NCBI RefSeq assembly: GCF_028649655.1 | Contig: NZ_JAQSLN010000004.1 | Location: 326,452-390,451, forward strand | DNA: 64,000 nucleotides | Direction of reading: 5' to 3' | Source: Halobacteriovorax sp. GB3 | Lineage (GTDB): Bacteria; Bdellovibrionota; Bacteriovoracia; Bacteriovoracales; Bacteriovoracaceae | Part shown: positions 35,486-45,696 of the stretch, in pieces | How the letters are laid out: every line of letters starts with the position of its first letter | Position numbering within the stretch: position 1 is the stretch's first letter | The notes under the pieces: generated by a model | Database searches by the model: none | What the model saw: the letters and a program-made list of their open reading frames with translations, nothing else | What the model was told of the DNA's origin: nothing | Position numbers and translations under genes: made by a program

Positions 35486-36148
35486 TTGGCATACGAAATA
35501 AACTTCACACTAAAAACAACTGTTCCAAATTTCAGCGAAATTGAAATCATTCATCCAAGCGCGGAATGTTTTCTTTTTGATATGGATGGAACTCTAATAG
35601 ACACAGAAAAATATCATGCCGAAGCTATCGTAAAGACAATTCAAGAATTAGAAAATAATTTTGATTATTCCAAGTGCGGAATTACGAAACGTTTTTTAGG
35701 AATGCCAGACAATACTGTATTTGAAACACTTAAAATTGAAGATGGCCTTTTTAGAAATATTTCTTTTGACGAATTCGTTGAAAGTAAAAATAAGAGTCTT
35801 GTTCTCACTCTTAAAGAAGAAAGTCTACACGGTGTTGTTGCCAAAGGAATCGTTGAACTTCTTCAAGAGTTAAAATCTAAAAATAAAAAGATTGGTCTCG
35901 TTACGGCCAGTGAAAAATCAATTACCGAAGTTTCTCTTGAGCAATCAGGACTTCTCCCTTTCTTTGAAATCATTGTTACAAGAAACGATAGTGAAAAGAG
36001 CAAACCTCATGCTGATCCCTATCTTCTTGGAATGAATCTCCTAGGCGCTAATCCATCGCAGACAATCGTTTTTGAAGATTCATTTAACGGTATGAGTGCT
36101 GCTCATTGTGCTCGTGTTAGTGGGATAATTAAAGCCTCTTGGTTTTAA
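35486..36148 (+). CDS. HAD-superfamily hydrolase (phosphatase/phosphoglucomutase-like)
   Basis: 220 aa from a TTG at 35486, chosen because AAGAGG lies 7 bp upstream; a GTG at 35462 is the alternative (228 aa) but has no good site. HAD motif I is FLFDMDGTLIDTE (nucleophile D32, acid/base D34), motif II is GLVTASEK, the Lys of motif III is in NDSEKSKPHADPYL, and motif IV is IVFEDSFNGMSAA. The helical cap between motifs I and II is the subfamily IA type of beta-phosphoglucomutase and phosphoglycolate phosphatases. The substrate is not clear from sequence. Confidence 0.9.
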   Translation: MAYEINFTLKTTVPNFSEIEIIHPSAECFLFDMDGTLIDTEKYHAEAIVKTIQELENNFDYSKCGITKRFLGMPDNTVFETLKIEDGLFRNISFDEFVESKNKSLVLTLKEESLHGVVAKGIVELLQELKSKNKKIGLVTASEKSITEVSLEQSGLLPFFEIIVTRNDSEKSKPHADPYLLGMNLLGANPSQTIVFEDSFNGMSAAHCARVSGIIKASWF

Positions 36149-36253
36149 CCTTCAAAGCATTGAAAACACATTACTGAATGAACTCCTGCTTTTACACATA
36201 AGAGTAAATTTGCTACATATTTCTTGAACATAACTTTTTAAAAAGGTTTCCAC

Positions 36254-38389
36254 ATGAGCAAGAATAAAACAGTGAAAGACTGGGAAGAACTCGCTACAAA
36301 AGAACGTAAAGGAAAAACTCCTGACACGCTAATCAAAAAGACTCAAGAAAAAGTCGATATCAAACCACTTTATACTCAAGCCGATATCAAAGATATCGAT
36401 GTTAATACACTTCCAGGATTTCCTCCTTTTATTAGAGGACCAAGAGCTACAATGTATGCAGGAAGACCTTGGACCATTAGACAATATGCAGGTTTCTCTA
36501 CAGCAGAAGAATCAAACGCGTTTTACAGAAAGGCCCTCGCGGCCGGTGGACAAGGTGTCTCTGTTGCTTTCGACCTTGCAACTCACAGAGGATATGACTC
36601 TGACCACCCAAGAGTTAAGGGTGATGTTGGTAAGGCCGGTGTTGCAATTGACTCAGTTGAAGATATGAAAATCCTCTTCGATTCAATTCCACTTGATAAA
36701 GTTTCAGTCTCAATGACAATGAATGGTGCCGTTCTTCCAATTCTTGCCAATTATATTATTGCAGCTGAAGAACAAGGCGTTTCTCAGGACAAGCTCTCAG
36801 GAACAATTCAAAACGATATTCTTAAAGAGTTCATGGTACGTAACACCTATATCTACCCGCCTAAGCCTTCGATGAAGGTTATCGCAGATATCTTTGAGTA
36901 TACTTCTAATCATATGCCAAAGTTTAACTCGATTTCAATTTCGGGTTACCATATTCAAGAAGCGGGAGCTGATGCCGCCCTTGAACTTGCTTACACTCTA
37001 GCCGATGGAAAGGAATATATTGAAACGGCCATTGAAGCTGGTATGGAAATCGATCAATTCGCGCCAAGACTTTCGTTCTTCTTTGGTATTGGAATGAATT
37101 TTTACATGGAAATAGCAAAACTTAGAGCAGCAAGACTTCTATGGAGTGAAATTGTAAATAAGTACAATCCAAAAGATATCAAATCAACAATGCTTAGAAC
37201 TCACTGCCAAACTTCTGGTTGGTCACTGACTGAGCAAGATCCATATAACAATGTTATTAGAACAACCGTTGAAGCAATGGCCGCCGTTTTTGGTGGTACT
37301 CAATCTCTTCATACAAATGCTCTTGATGAAGCGATCGCTCTTCCAACAGAGTTCTCCGCTCGTATTGCTAGAAATACTCAAATCATCCTTCAAGAAGAAA
37401 CAGGAATTACAAATGTTGTCGATCCTTGGGGTGGTTCATTTATGATGGAAAAACTCACAAATGATTTGGCCGAGCGTGCTCGTGAAATGATTAAAGAGAT
37501 TGATGATCTAGGAGGAATGGCCAAGGCCATCGAATCAGGAATGCCAAAGCTTAAGATTGAAGAATCAGCAGCTCAAAAGCAGGCCATGATTGATAGAGGT
37601 GAATACACGATTGTTGGAGTTAACAAGTACAAACTTGATAACGAAGAAGATGTAGAAATTCTTGAAATCAACAATACTGCCGTTAGAGAATCTCAGCTTA
37701 AAAGACTTGATCACCTTAGAAATAATCGTGATGAAAAAGCTGTAATGGCAGCTCTTGATGAATTAACAAAGTATGCTGAAACAGGAATTGGTAATGGCCT
37801 TGATCTTGCTGTAAAAGCAGCTCGCCTAAGAGCTTCAGTGGGTGAAATTTCTTATGCACTTGAAAAAGTATGGGGACGCTATAATGCCAACACAAAAACA
37901 GTTACAGGCGTTTATGGGAGTGCTTACTCTGAAGACCAGGATTGGAATAATATGATTAGTGAAATCAAAACCTTTGAACAAGAATACGGTCGTCGCCCCA
38001 GAGTACTTATTGCCAAGATGGGGCAAGATGGACACGACAGAGGAGCCAAGGTTGTAGCAACTGCTTTTGCTGATGTTGGTTTTGATGTTGACCTCTCTCC
38101 ACTCTTTTCAACACCAGAAGAAGTTGCAAAACAAGCAGTAGAAAATGATGTTCACGCCGTAGGTGTTTCATCTTTAGCAGCAGGTCACAAGACACTAATC
38201 CCTGATCTAATTGCAGAACTTAAAAAGCTTGATGCCGATGATATTATCGTCTTCTGTGGCGGAGTTATTCCAAAACAAGATTATGATTTTCTATGGAATG
38301 CAGGGGTAAAGGGAATTTTTGGTCCAGGAACACCTATTCCAGAATGTGCTAGAAAAGTTATAGATGAAGTGAAAAAGGCCCAAAAATAA
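36254..38389 (+). CDS. scpA: methylmalonyl-CoA mutase
   Basis: Adenosylcobalamin-dependent mutase that interconverts (R)-methylmalonyl-CoA and succinyl-CoA; 711 aa, a full catalytic subunit. The TIM-barrel part has the substrate segment [20 protein letters not shown] and [18 protein letters not shown]. The C-terminal B12 domain has the cobalt-ligand motif [11 protein letters not shown] (D-x-H-x-x-G) and [10 protein letters not shown]. No separate small subunit is adjacent, so it is probably a homodimer. An AAAAAGG site precedes the ATG. Its chaperone gene meaB follows after 12 bp. Confidence 0.97.
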   Translation: MSKNKTVKDWEELATKERKGKTPDTLIKKTQEKVDIKPLYTQADIKDIDVNTLPGFPPFIRGPRATMYAGRPWTIRQYAGFSTAEESNAFYRKALAAGGQGVSVAFDLATHRGYDSDHPRVKGDVGKAGVAIDSVEDMKILFDSIPLDKVSVSMTMNGAVLPILANYIIAAEEQGVSQDKLSGTIQNDILKEFMVRNTYIYPPKPSMKVIADIFEYTSNHMPKFNSISISGYHIQEAGADAALELAYTLADGKEYIETAIEAGMEIDQFAPRLSFFFGIGMNFYMEIAKLRAARLLWSEIVNKYNPKDIKSTMLRTHCQTSGWSLTEQDPYNNVIRTTVEAMAAVFGGTQSLHTNALDEAIALPTEFSARIARNTQIILQEETGITNVVDPWGGSFMMEKLTNDLAERAREMIKEIDDLGGMAKAIESGMPKLKIEESAAQKQAMIDRGEYTIVGVNKYKLDNEEDVEILEINNTAVRESQLKRLDHLRNNRDEKAVMAALDELTKYAETGIGNGLDLAVKAARLRASVGEISYALEKVWGRYNANTKTVTGVYGSAYSEDQDWNNMISEIKTFEQEYGRRPRVLIAKMGQDGHDRGAKVVATAFADVGFDVDLSPLFSTPEEVAKQAVENDVHAVGVSSLAAGHKTLIPDLIAELKKLDADDIIVFCGGVIPKQDYDFLWNAGVKGIFGPGTPIPECARKVIDEVKKAQK

Positions 38390-38401
38390 TTCGAGGACAC
38401 C

Positions 38402-39367
38402 ATGAGTATTTCAATTGATAAACTCGTTAACGGCGATAGAAGAACACTAGCGAAGGCAATTACTCTCACAGAGAGCAAATTAGACAAACATCGCCTAGAA
38501 GCTCAATCTCTTCTTGAAAAGATCGTCTCTCATACTGGGGGAAGCTTAAGAATTGGAATCTCTGGTGTCCCAGGCGTTGGTAAATCAACATTCATTGAAA
38601 CATTTGGTCTCTACCTGATCTCACAAGGAAAGAAAGTCGCTGTACTTGCTGTTGATCCGAGCTCACCAATAAGTGGGGGAAGTCTTCTTGGAGATAAAAC
38701 AAGGATGGAAATTCTCTCTCAACAAAATGAAGCTTTCATTCGCCCTTCACCGACATCAGGATCTCTAGGTGGTGTTGCCCAAAAAACGAGAGAGGCCATG
38801 CTTCTCTGTGAGGCAGCTGGTTACGATATCATTCTTGTAGAAACTGTTGGGGTTGGTCAGTCGGAATATGAAGTCGCCTCAATGGTTGATTTCTTTATGG
38901 TCCTCATGCTTCCCAATGCGGGAGATGAACTACAAGGAATCAAAAAGGGTATCTTAGAATTGGCAGACTCGATTGTCGTTAACAAGGCCGACAGTGATTC
39001 AGTTAATCTAGCTAAAATGACAATGGGTCACTATAAAAATGCTCTACGTTTAGTGCATCCTACAAGCTTTTGGATTCCTCGCGTTCTTAGCTGTTCTTCT
39101 ATTGAAAAAAGAGGAATTGATGATATCTGGAAGATGATCAGTGAATATCATAGTGAGGCTAAAAAGAATGGAGAACTTCTTACAAAGCGAGCTGTTCAAA
39201 ATAAGAAGTGGATGGAAAAGCTAATTTTTGAAATGATTGAACTCAGACTAAAGTCTAATAAAGAGATTCAAAAGAAATGGCATAAATTTGAGGACGATGT
39301 TTCAAAAGGACTGGCGACACCATTTAATGCCGCCAAAGATATTGTTGAAAGTTACTTTCAAAATTAA
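38402..39367 (+). CDS. meaB: methylmalonyl-CoA mutase-associated GTPase MeaB
   Basis: G-protein chaperone that loads intact adenosylcobalamin into the mutase and protects it; 321 aa, usual length. The P-loop is GVPGVGKSTF, followed by VDPSSPISGGSLLGDKTRM (switch region), ETVGVGQSE (Walker B), and VVNKADSD, the NKxD base-recognition motif. Located 12 bp downstream of the mutase and co-transcribed. Its end overlaps the convergent small secreted-protein gene by 4 bp. Confidence 0.96.
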   Translation: MSISIDKLVNGDRRTLAKAITLTESKLDKHRLEAQSLLEKIVSHTGGSLRIGISGVPGVGKSTFIETFGLYLISQGKKVAVLAVDPSSPISGGSLLGDKTRMEILSQQNEAFIRPSPTSGSLGGVAQKTREAMLLCEAAGYDIILVETVGVGQSEYEVASMVDFFMVLMLPNAGDELQGIKKGILELADSIVVNKADSDSVNLAKMTMGHYKNALRLVHPTSFWIPRVLSCSSIEKRGIDDIWKMISEYHSEAKKNGELLTKRAVQNKKWMEKLIFEMIELRLKSNKEIQKKWHKFEDDVSKGLATPFNAAKDIVESYFQN

Positions 39368-39645
39368 TTACAACTAAGTCCATTAACCGTTTCAACACCT
39401 CTATTCTTTACTAGAGTCATTTTCCCATTAAATGGAGCAAGAGTTACACTTCTAATCCCTTGCGTACCGACATTAGCAGAGAAATAACTACCGAAATCTT
39501 TAGCCGTAGCTGTAAAATTAAGTCCATTCCCTGCGACATGAATAGATCCACCGCTTACGCTGATTGTGTATCCTTCACCAGTACAAGTCGTAGCTAGTGA
39601 ACTGAAAGAAACAAGCATTGTCATGGCTAAAATCAATTTTTTCAT
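39364..39645 (-). CDS. small secreted protein of unknown function (93 aa)
   Basis: A cleavable signal peptide (about 1-18, MKKLILAMTMLVSFSSLATT) is followed by a small Gly/Ser/Thr-rich domain with two cysteines (TTCTGEGY near the start, GLSCN at the end) that could form one disulphide. No known family is evident. It lies 13 bp downstream of the 462-aa exported protein gene and probably shares its transcript. Confidence 0.65.
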   Translation of the reverse strand: MKKLILAMTMLVSFSSLATTCTGEGYTISVSGGSIHVAGNGLNFTATAKDFGSYFSANVGTQGIRSVTLAPFNGKMTLVKNRGVETVNGLSCN

Positions 39646-39658
39646 TATTCTACCTCTC

Positions 39659-41047
39659 TTATATTTTAATTGTTATTGAATTACCTTCGTATGATATAAA
39701 ACTACCAACCATTTTCTTCTTTAGCACGTACATCAATAGCCAACGCCATTTAATCCCAAGTGGTAACTTCGTTTTTGTTACATTGAAGACCATTGTGTTC
39801 TCTTCTGGGTAATGCTCTACATTCGCTTTAATAGTGATCGTAAAGTCTTTAACTAAAACCCTAACTCTTGCTGTGAGTATCATCTTATTGTTTTGAAAGG
39901 CAATACTCAGATTTTTGATGTCAGATTTTGTTTCATTAATTATCTCTCGAGGGTCAACATTGGTGTCAAAAATGGACCGAAAAAGATCTTCAAACTTCCC
40001 TGAGTTTTCATCTGAAATAATTCTTGAGATAGAGATATTCCCTTTCTTAAAACAGTCTCCTATTACACCTTGCATATCATTCAACTCAGTTTCTTCGTCC
40101 TTGTAACAGCTCGCTGTTAAATTCGAAAGAGTCGTCCCTTTATCAGAGCTAAGCATTTGAGTTGTTGGTGATCTAAATAGCAACTGCTCGTCGATAACTT
40201 TAAGCTTTTCGACATCAATGAAGAATTTAGTTTCTTCTTTTCTGTCAGTGAAAAGTATTTTTCGACTTACAACATCAAGTGAGTTTAAACAATCTTTTGC
40301 AATTTTCTTCCCATCCATTTCTAAAAGTTCAGGGTCTTTATCACAAGAAACAACCGTTTCACCTGCTTCAATTTTAAAGGCAGGAATATCAACAGCACTC
40401 TTGCTTACATTTGCTGTAATCTTATTATCTCTAAGCTCAACTTGATCGAGTTGACTTGAAAAAAGTATTGGCGACTTTTCATCCTTGTTATCGTACTTAA
40501 TTTCAGCTCCAGCTAAATCACCTTCGTCCTTACCTGAAATGAGTGAATCGGTTAGGCAACCTTTAATAATTCCATCAGGTTTTGTCATATCCACACCAGG
40601 GATACCACCACAATAGAGGTTAAACTTTGTTAAGCTAAGATTTGAGACATCGTTAATGATACGAAACTTATTCCCGTTGAAAGAAAAGAATAACGGGTTA
40701 ATAAGAAATTTTGATTCTTCAATATCAAGACTAAGAATTTTACTTAATGGGTTTTCCTCAGGAAAAGAAAATCCAAGGTTTAAGTATTTTCCTGCAATTC
40801 CAAAATAGCGATTACGATAAAAAATTTCAGACTTAAAAACTTCGTCAGTATTATTAATACCAACGTTCATTCCATCCCATGAAAGCTGAACACTTGAAAA
40901 ATCAAGACTTCCCGCCTTGCCGGCACCCTTCTGAGGGAGATCATAGTCCATTTTTTTGATATCAATTTCAATGAAATTACTTTCATTGGCCAACGAAAGT
41001 GGCGCTGATAATAATAGGAATGAAGTGATAAGAGATTTTATTTTCAT
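39659..41047 (-). CDS. exported hypothetical protein (462 aa)
   Basis: Signal peptide MKIKSLITSFLLLSAPLSLA, then a beta-rich exported domain of about 440 residues with several spaced cysteines (LYCGGIPG, GCLTDS, VSCDKD, SCYKDE, GDCFKKG). No membrane helices and no family I recognise; the alternating hydrophobic pattern (for example KILSLDIEESKFLINPLFFSF) would fit an LptD/AsmA-like or lipid-binding beta fold, but that is speculation. It is followed by the 93-aa secreted protein. Confidence 0.7.
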   Translation of the reverse strand: MKIKSLITSFLLLSAPLSLANESNFIEIDIKKMDYDLPQKGAGKAGSLDFSSVQLSWDGMNVGINNTDEVFKSEIFYRNRYFGIAGKYLNLGFSFPEENPLSKILSLDIEESKFLINPLFFSFNGNKFRIINDVSNLSLTKFNLYCGGIPGVDMTKPDGIIKGCLTDSLISGKDEGDLAGAEIKYDNKDEKSPILFSSQLDQVELRDNKITANVSKSAVDIPAFKIEAGETVVSCDKDPELLEMDGKKIAKDCLNSLDVVSRKILFTDRKEETKFFIDVEKLKVIDEQLLFRSPTTQMLSSDKGTTLSNLTASCYKDEETELNDMQGVIGDCFKKGNISISRIISDENSGKFEDLFRSIFDTNVDPREIINETKSDIKNLSIAFQNNKMILTARVRVLVKDFTITIKANVEHYPEENTMVFNVTKTKLPLGIKWRWLLMYVLKKKMVGSFISYEGNSITIKI

Positions 41048-41143
41048 AAAACCGTTTTATCACTTCACTTGATATAAAATTGAATGTTTGAAATTATTTT
41101 AAGGGCCGTCTATTTTTTAGGCAGAGAGATTACTCAATAATTT

Positions 41144-41764
41144 CTACCACTTACCAGCACCCTCACGAATTAATTCAGCTTCCCCCTCAACAGAAAGGTC
41201 CACAATCGTCGATTGGCCTGCAAATTCATATTCACCTGGATCGAGAATTAACTGGATATCACCAGGAAATTTTTCTTCAATCTGATAGCTGTAAAACATT
41301 GAACCTTCTTCAAGACCCATCATCTCTTCAGAGATATTTGTCGATAGAAGTACTTCTCCATGAATCTCAACTAATTTATTAACGATATTACCTGGAATAA
41401 AACGCACACCAACTTGATGATCATTTTTAGAAGCTTGAACAGCACGGATAATCTTTTTCGTGGCCTCAAAGATAAATGTGTAATGACCAGGAATCTTATT
41501 TCTAATCATTCTAAAAGCAGAGTCACCAATATTAGCGACTTCCGAAGCCTTTGAGATTGTGTCACAAATGAGTGAGAAGTGTTTAAGGGGACTAGCTCCT
41601 TTAAAGCGGTAAAGTCTCTCTACACCTTTTTTATTAAAAGGGTCACAAACAACAACCCAACTTGTATCAGTAGGAATACAAACGAGATTTCCCTCTTTAA
41701 TAGAATCTGATGCTCGTTTTAAAATACGATCATCAGGGTTCTCAGGAATTAGATATTCAATCAT
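41144..41764 (-). CDS. Sua5/YciO/YrdC family protein (YciO type)
   Basis: 206 aa. The family fold is marked by VCIPTDTSWVVVCDP (substrate loop), RLYRFKGASPLKHFSLIC and IRNKIPGHYTFIFEATKK, followed by VGVRFIP and LLSTNIS. The GHYTFIF pattern is closer to YciO than to the essential threonylcarbamoyl-AMP synthases TsaC/Sua5, so ligation to threonylcarbamoyl-adenosine synthesis is uncertain. It is the last gene of the carboxylase/HflKC run, 9 bp after hflC. Confidence 0.85.
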   Translation of the reverse strand: MIEYLIPENPDDRILKRASDSIKEGNLVCIPTDTSWVVVCDPFNKKGVERLYRFKGASPLKHFSLICDTISKASEVANIGDSAFRMIRNKIPGHYTFIFEATKKIIRAVQASKNDHQVGVRFIPGNIVNKLVEIHGEVLLSTNISEEMMGLEEGSMFYSYQIEEKFPGDIQLILDPGEYEFAGQSTIVDLSVEGEAELIREGAGKW

Positions 41765-41773
41765 AATCTAGCC

Positions 41774-42739
41774 TTAATTAGTTTTTAAATACTTCAAGAA
41801 TTCAGAATCAGAGGAGAAAAGAAATTTCGTCTTACTTGATAATGACTTCTTATAAGCTTCTAATGCTCTTGTAAATTCATAGAAACGTGGATCCTGAGAT
41901 AATGCCTTAGCATAAATTGCTGTGGCCTTTGCCTCTGCCTCACCTCTAACCTGCTGAGCAGTTCTATAGGCTTCAGATTCAATTTTTTTCAAGTCTCTTT
42001 GAAGACGACCTTCAATTCTGGCCTTCTCCCCTTGTCCAATCGATCTAATTTTTGAAGCAATTCTCTGTCTTTCAGAAATCATTCTTTCATAAACTTTTGA
42101 TTCAACACTTTTTTCATAAGAAATACGTCTAAGCTGTACATCAATAAGCTTAATTCCAAAAGCTGCCAATTCTTCATCAGCTCTCTCAACGATTAGCTGA
42201 CTTAGCTTCTCTCTACCAAGATTAATTTTCTCAATCTCTCCAGATACTTCTTCTTCAACAATTGGCTCACCATTTTTCTTATTCTCGGCCATTTCTTTTT
42301 TACGCTTTTGAACCTGTTCTAGAATTTGGTTCGAATTACGTACTGCCTCAACGAGGTTATTTGAAGAAATAACATTTCTTGTAGCAGAGTCTAAGATTGT
42401 ATCAATACGCGCTTTCGCTCCTGTTTCATTACGAACAGTCTGAATAAACTTTAGAGCATCAACAATTCGCCATCTAGCAGTTGTATCAACTTTAATAAAT
42501 TTCTTATCCTTTGTAGGGATTTGATTTGGAAATCCGTCCCAAGATAAAATTCTCTTATCAACAAGTCTTACATCTTGAACAAAAGGCTTTTTAAATTGAA
42601 TTCCGGCCGTTGTAATTGGTTGCCCAACAGGCTTTCCAAATTCAGTAATAATTGCTTGCTGACCTTCTGTCAGAATAAACATACTTCCCTTTGCAACGAT
42701 GAGGGCAACAACAACGATAACACCTAATAAAGCTTTCAT
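41774..42739 (-). CDS. hflC: protease modulator HflC
   Basis: 321 aa membrane-anchored SPFH (prohibitin-like) protein; one N-terminal transmembrane segment with the domain in the periplasm. It opens MKALLGVIVVVALIVAKGSMFILTEGQQAIITEFG, then VDKRILSWDGFP, and the C-terminal region SIGQGEKARIEGRLQRDLKKIESEAYRTAQQVRGEAEAKATAIYAKA typical of HflC. With HflK it forms the cage around the FtsH protease. Its start overlaps hflK by one base. Confidence 0.94.
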   Translation of the reverse strand: MKALLGVIVVVALIVAKGSMFILTEGQQAIITEFGKPVGQPITTAGIQFKKPFVQDVRLVDKRILSWDGFPNQIPTKDKKFIKVDTTARWRIVDALKFIQTVRNETGAKARIDTILDSATRNVISSNNLVEAVRNSNQILEQVQKRKKEMAENKKNGEPIVEEEVSGEIEKINLGREKLSQLIVERADEELAAFGIKLIDVQLRRISYEKSVESKVYERMISERQRIASKIRSIGQGEKARIEGRLQRDLKKIESEAYRTAQQVRGEAEAKATAIYAKALSQDPRFYEFTRALEAYKKSLSSKTKFLFSSDSEFLKYLKTN

Positions 42740-43728
42740 TATTTATTCCCCTTTTTTCCATCAAATACTGGAAGAAGTCCTTTAATTGAAGGATCAACAA
42801 TCGTAACATTTTCTAAGCGTGAATAAATTGACTCCATCGTCTCAAGATAAAGACGTTTCTTAGTAATACTTGGGGCCTTTTTATATTCTTTTAAAATAGC
42901 AACAAATTTCTCAGCATCACCCAGAGATCTGTTTACAAGTTCTTCTTTATAACCTTCAGCTTCAGAGATCATTTTCTGCGCCTTACCTCTCGCCTCTGGA
43001 ATAATTTTGTTATATTCCCCTTCAGCTTGGTTGATTACTTTTTCTTGTTCTTGTTTCGCTTCGTTAACTTCGTTAAAAGATGCCTTTACTACATTTGGAG
43101 GATTAACATCCTGAAGTTTTACTGAAACAATTTTCACTCCCATATCATAGTGATCGAGAACTTCTTGCATTAGATCTTTTGCCGATGTTTCAACTTCAAT
43201 TTTACCTGTCGTTAAAACTTCAGATACTGAGCGATCCCCAACAACTCTTCTCATGATCGATTCAGAGACATCGCGAATATTTCTCTCAGGCTCACTTGTT
43301 TGAAACAGGAATTTAAATGGATCAGAAATTTGAAACTGAACCGCCCATTCAACATCGGCAACATTTAAGTCACCAGTTAGCATAAGCGATTCAGACTTAT
43401 AACTTTTCTCAGAGTAGGCAGAACGTCTTCCTCTAGTCGTCGATGTTCTAAATCCAAATTCAGCTTGTAGTACTCTTTTCGTTTTAACCTTAATAACTCT
43501 ATCGATCCCAAATGGGACTTTAAAGTGAAGGCCTGGAGGATTAGTATTGTGAAACTCTCCTAAACGAATAACAACAGCTTCCTCATCAGGTTCAACTGTA
43601 TAAAACGTTGTCATAGAGCCAATTCCAAGAACCAGCAGGATTAGAACAGGAATCAAAAACTTTTTAATTTTTTCGATATCCTCTTTCATTTTTTCAAATT
43701 CATTTTTCGGCGACTGAGAAAAAGTCAT
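42739..43728 (-). CDS. hflK: FtsH protease activity modulator HflK
   Basis: 329 aa, one N-terminal membrane helix (about 27-48), then a periplasmic SPFH domain (EPDEEAVVIRLGEFHNTNPPGLHFKVPFG) and a coiled-coil C-terminus (NQAEGEYNKIIPEARGKAQKMISEAEGY). The typical pairing with hflC supports the call. Unusually it starts 1 bp after the stop of the biotin carrier protein gene, so the FtsH regulators are translationally linked to the carboxylase. Confidence 0.94.
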   Translation of the reverse strand: MTFSQSPKNEFEKMKEDIEKIKKFLIPVLILLVLGIGSMTTFYTVEPDEEAVVIRLGEFHNTNPPGLHFKVPFGIDRVIKVKTKRVLQAEFGFRTSTTRGRRSAYSEKSYKSESLMLTGDLNVADVEWAVQFQISDPFKFLFQTSEPERNIRDVSESIMRRVVGDRSVSEVLTTGKIEVETSAKDLMQEVLDHYDMGVKIVSVKLQDVNPPNVVKASFNEVNEAKQEQEKVINQAEGEYNKIIPEARGKAQKMISEAEGYKEELVNRSLGDAEKFVAILKEYKKAPSITKKRLYLETMESIYSRLENVTIVDPSIKGLLPVFDGKKGNK

Positions 43729-43729
43729 A

Positions 43730-44239
43730 TTAAGCCTCTACTTCCATCATGAGCACACCTTGATCTAAGGCATCCCCAACATTTACGTGAATTGATTTAA
43801 CAAAACCATCCATTCCACATTTGATTTCATTTTCCATTTTCATGGCCTCGATGATAACAAGAGTTTGACCCTTTTTAACTTCATCACCTTCTTTTACTGA
43901 AATCTTAACGATCTTCCCTGGCATCTGAGTGATTAACTCACCCTCATTTCCACCAGCAAGTCCAGATGGTTTATAACCACGATAAACATCAAAAACTCTA
44001 TCTACATTTAGCATCTTCTTAGGAAGATCTTGTCGTGGAATTTTTTTCCAAGACTTATTGTCTTTAGAAACAAAATACTGTCCAGCAAGTCTTCTTACAA
44101 AGATGATCTGTCTATTCGTGATTTTATTATCTTCGATTGTTGAATATTCAAACTCGACAAGTTCACTAGAGTGCTTCTTCGTTCTAGTAAGATCAACAAT
44201 TACTTCATTTTTATCTGCATCGATTAAATATGTTCTCAT
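43730..44239 (-). CDS. biotin carboxyl carrier protein subunit of acyl-CoA carboxylase
   Basis: 169 aa. The C-terminal biotinyl domain (about 100-169) has IIEAMKMENEIKC, with biotin attached at the Lys of AMKM, and closes with VGDALDQGVLMMEVEA. The N-terminal part resembles the linker region of propionyl- or methylcrotonyl-type alpha subunits, here encoded separately. It is the substrate of the BirA ligase at 8792-9493. It lies 2 bp downstream of the biotin carboxylase and 1 bp upstream of hflK. Confidence 0.92.
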   Translation of the reverse strand: MRTYLIDADKNEVIVDLTRTKKHSSELVEFEYSTIEDNKITNRQIIFVRRLAGQYFVSKDNKSWKKIPRQDLPKKMLNVDRVFDVYRGYKPSGLAGGNEGELITQMPGKIVKISVKEGDEVKKGQTLVIIEAMKMENEIKCGMDGFVKSIHVNVGDALDQGVLMMEVEA

Positions 44240-44241
44240 AC

Positions 44242-45696
44242 TTACATCCCCATTTTTCTTGCTTCAACACCAGCAAGTACTTCGTAGAATCTCATGTGAT
44301 TAAGTTCTGTTGAAACTTCTTCCTGAGGTTTTTCTACGGCAATAAAGTCAGTAGAGTAATATCCATCAATAAAGTTCTTCTTATTCATAATGACTTTAAG
44401 AAGAGGAACATTTGTCTTTAGTCCTTCAATGAAAAGGCCATCGAGAGCTGCTCTCATTTTTCTTACTGCGACATCACGAATAATTCCTTTACACACAAGC
44501 TTTCCAACCATTGGGTCGAAATCAGGTGTTACTTCAAGATCTTTGTAAAGACAGTGATCAAAACGTGTTCCTTGCGGAAAGTTCGTTTCAAAACCTGTTA
44601 CATGTCCTGGAGCTGGAAGCATTGTAATTGGATCTTCTGCACAGATACGACACTCAATAGCATGTCCCGATCTTCTGATGAACTCTTGACCAGGGAAACC
44701 TAGGTCATCACCAAGAGCTGATTGAATCATACATACGATCAGATCGATCCCAGTAATCTCTTCAGTAATAGGGTGTTCAACTTGAATACGAGTGTTCATT
44801 TCTAGGAAGTAGAAATTCTTATCTTCACCCATAATAAACTCAACTGTTCCAGCAGAGTCGTAATTAACGGCTTTAGCTAATTGAACAGCAGTATTACAAA
44901 CTTTTTGACGAAGCTCTTCATCGTCTCCAATAAATGGAGAAGGAGCTTCTTCAATAATTTTTTGGTGTCTTCTTTGAATAGAACATTCTCTTTCATAGAA
45001 GTGATAAACGTTTCCATTTTTATCTGCGAGAATTTGAACTTCGATATGTCTTGGATTAAGAATTAACTTTTCAACAAGAAGATCACCATTATTGAAGGCC
45101 GCAAGAGATTCTCTACCTACAGCTTCAAAATTAGCTCGTACTTCTTCTTCATTTTGGCAAGCTCTCATACCACGACCACCACCACCGGCAACCGCTTTTA
45201 AAAGAACAGGATATCCTATTTCATTACTGATCTTTACAGCTTCTTCCACAGTAGGAACGGCTGTATCAGTTCCTGGAACAGTTGGAACTCCCGCCTTCTT
45301 AGCAATTTGCTTTGAAACGGCCTTATCACCCATGAGCTTAATTGCCTCTGCATGAGGAGCAATAAAAGTAACACCCGCTTCATTTAAAGCATTTGCGAAG
45401 TCAGCATTTTCAGAAAGAAAACCATAACCAGGGTGAACAGCATCAACATCATTTTCCTTAATTACTTTTAACAAATTTTCAATATTCAAATATGTTTCAG
45501 CGTTTGTAGAACCTTTTAAATGTACCCACTCATCACAGAATTGAAGATGTGTCGCATGTACTTCATTATCAGTCCAAAGACCAATTGCAACGTGCCCAAG
45601 CTCTTTACATGCCTTCGCAATACGTGAAGCAATTTCTCCACGGTTAGCAATTAGAATTCTTCTACTTTTATTTATTGGTTGTCTTATCGTCATCAT
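44242..45696 (-). CDS. biotin carboxylase subunit of acetyl/propionyl-CoA carboxylase
   Basis: 484 aa ATP-grasp enzyme that carboxylates the carrier biotin using ATP and bicarbonate. Landmarks: N-terminal RRILIANRGEIASRIAKAC, the Gly-rich ATP loop KAVAGGGGRGMRACQ, and FLEMNTRIQVEHPITEEITGIDLI, the catalytic core. Biotinyl and N-terminal transferase domains are absent and encoded by adjacent genes. The start overlaps the pccB-like stop by 4 bp (ATGA). Context with a mutase favours propionyl-CoA as the substrate. Confidence 0.95.
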   Translation of the reverse strand: MMTIRQPINKSRRILIANRGEIASRIAKACKELGHVAIGLWTDNEVHATHLQFCDEWVHLKGSTNAETYLNIENLLKVIKENDVDAVHPGYGFLSENADFANALNEAGVTFIAPHAEAIKLMGDKAVSKQIAKKAGVPTVPGTDTAVPTVEEAVKISNEIGYPVLLKAVAGGGGRGMRACQNEEEVRANFEAVGRESLAAFNNGDLLVEKLILNPRHIEVQILADKNGNVYHFYERECSIQRRHQKIIEEAPSPFIGDDEELRQKVCNTAVQLAKAVNYDSAGTVEFIMGEDKNFYFLEMNTRIQVEHPITEEITGIDLIVCMIQSALGDDLGFPGQEFIRRSGHAIECRICAEDPITMLPAPGHVTGFETNFPQGTRFDHCLYKDLEVTPDFDPMVGKLVCKGIIRDVAVRKMRAALDGLFIEGLKTNVPLLKVIMNKKNFIDGYYSTDFIAVEKPQEEVSTELNHMRFYEVLAGVEARKMGM

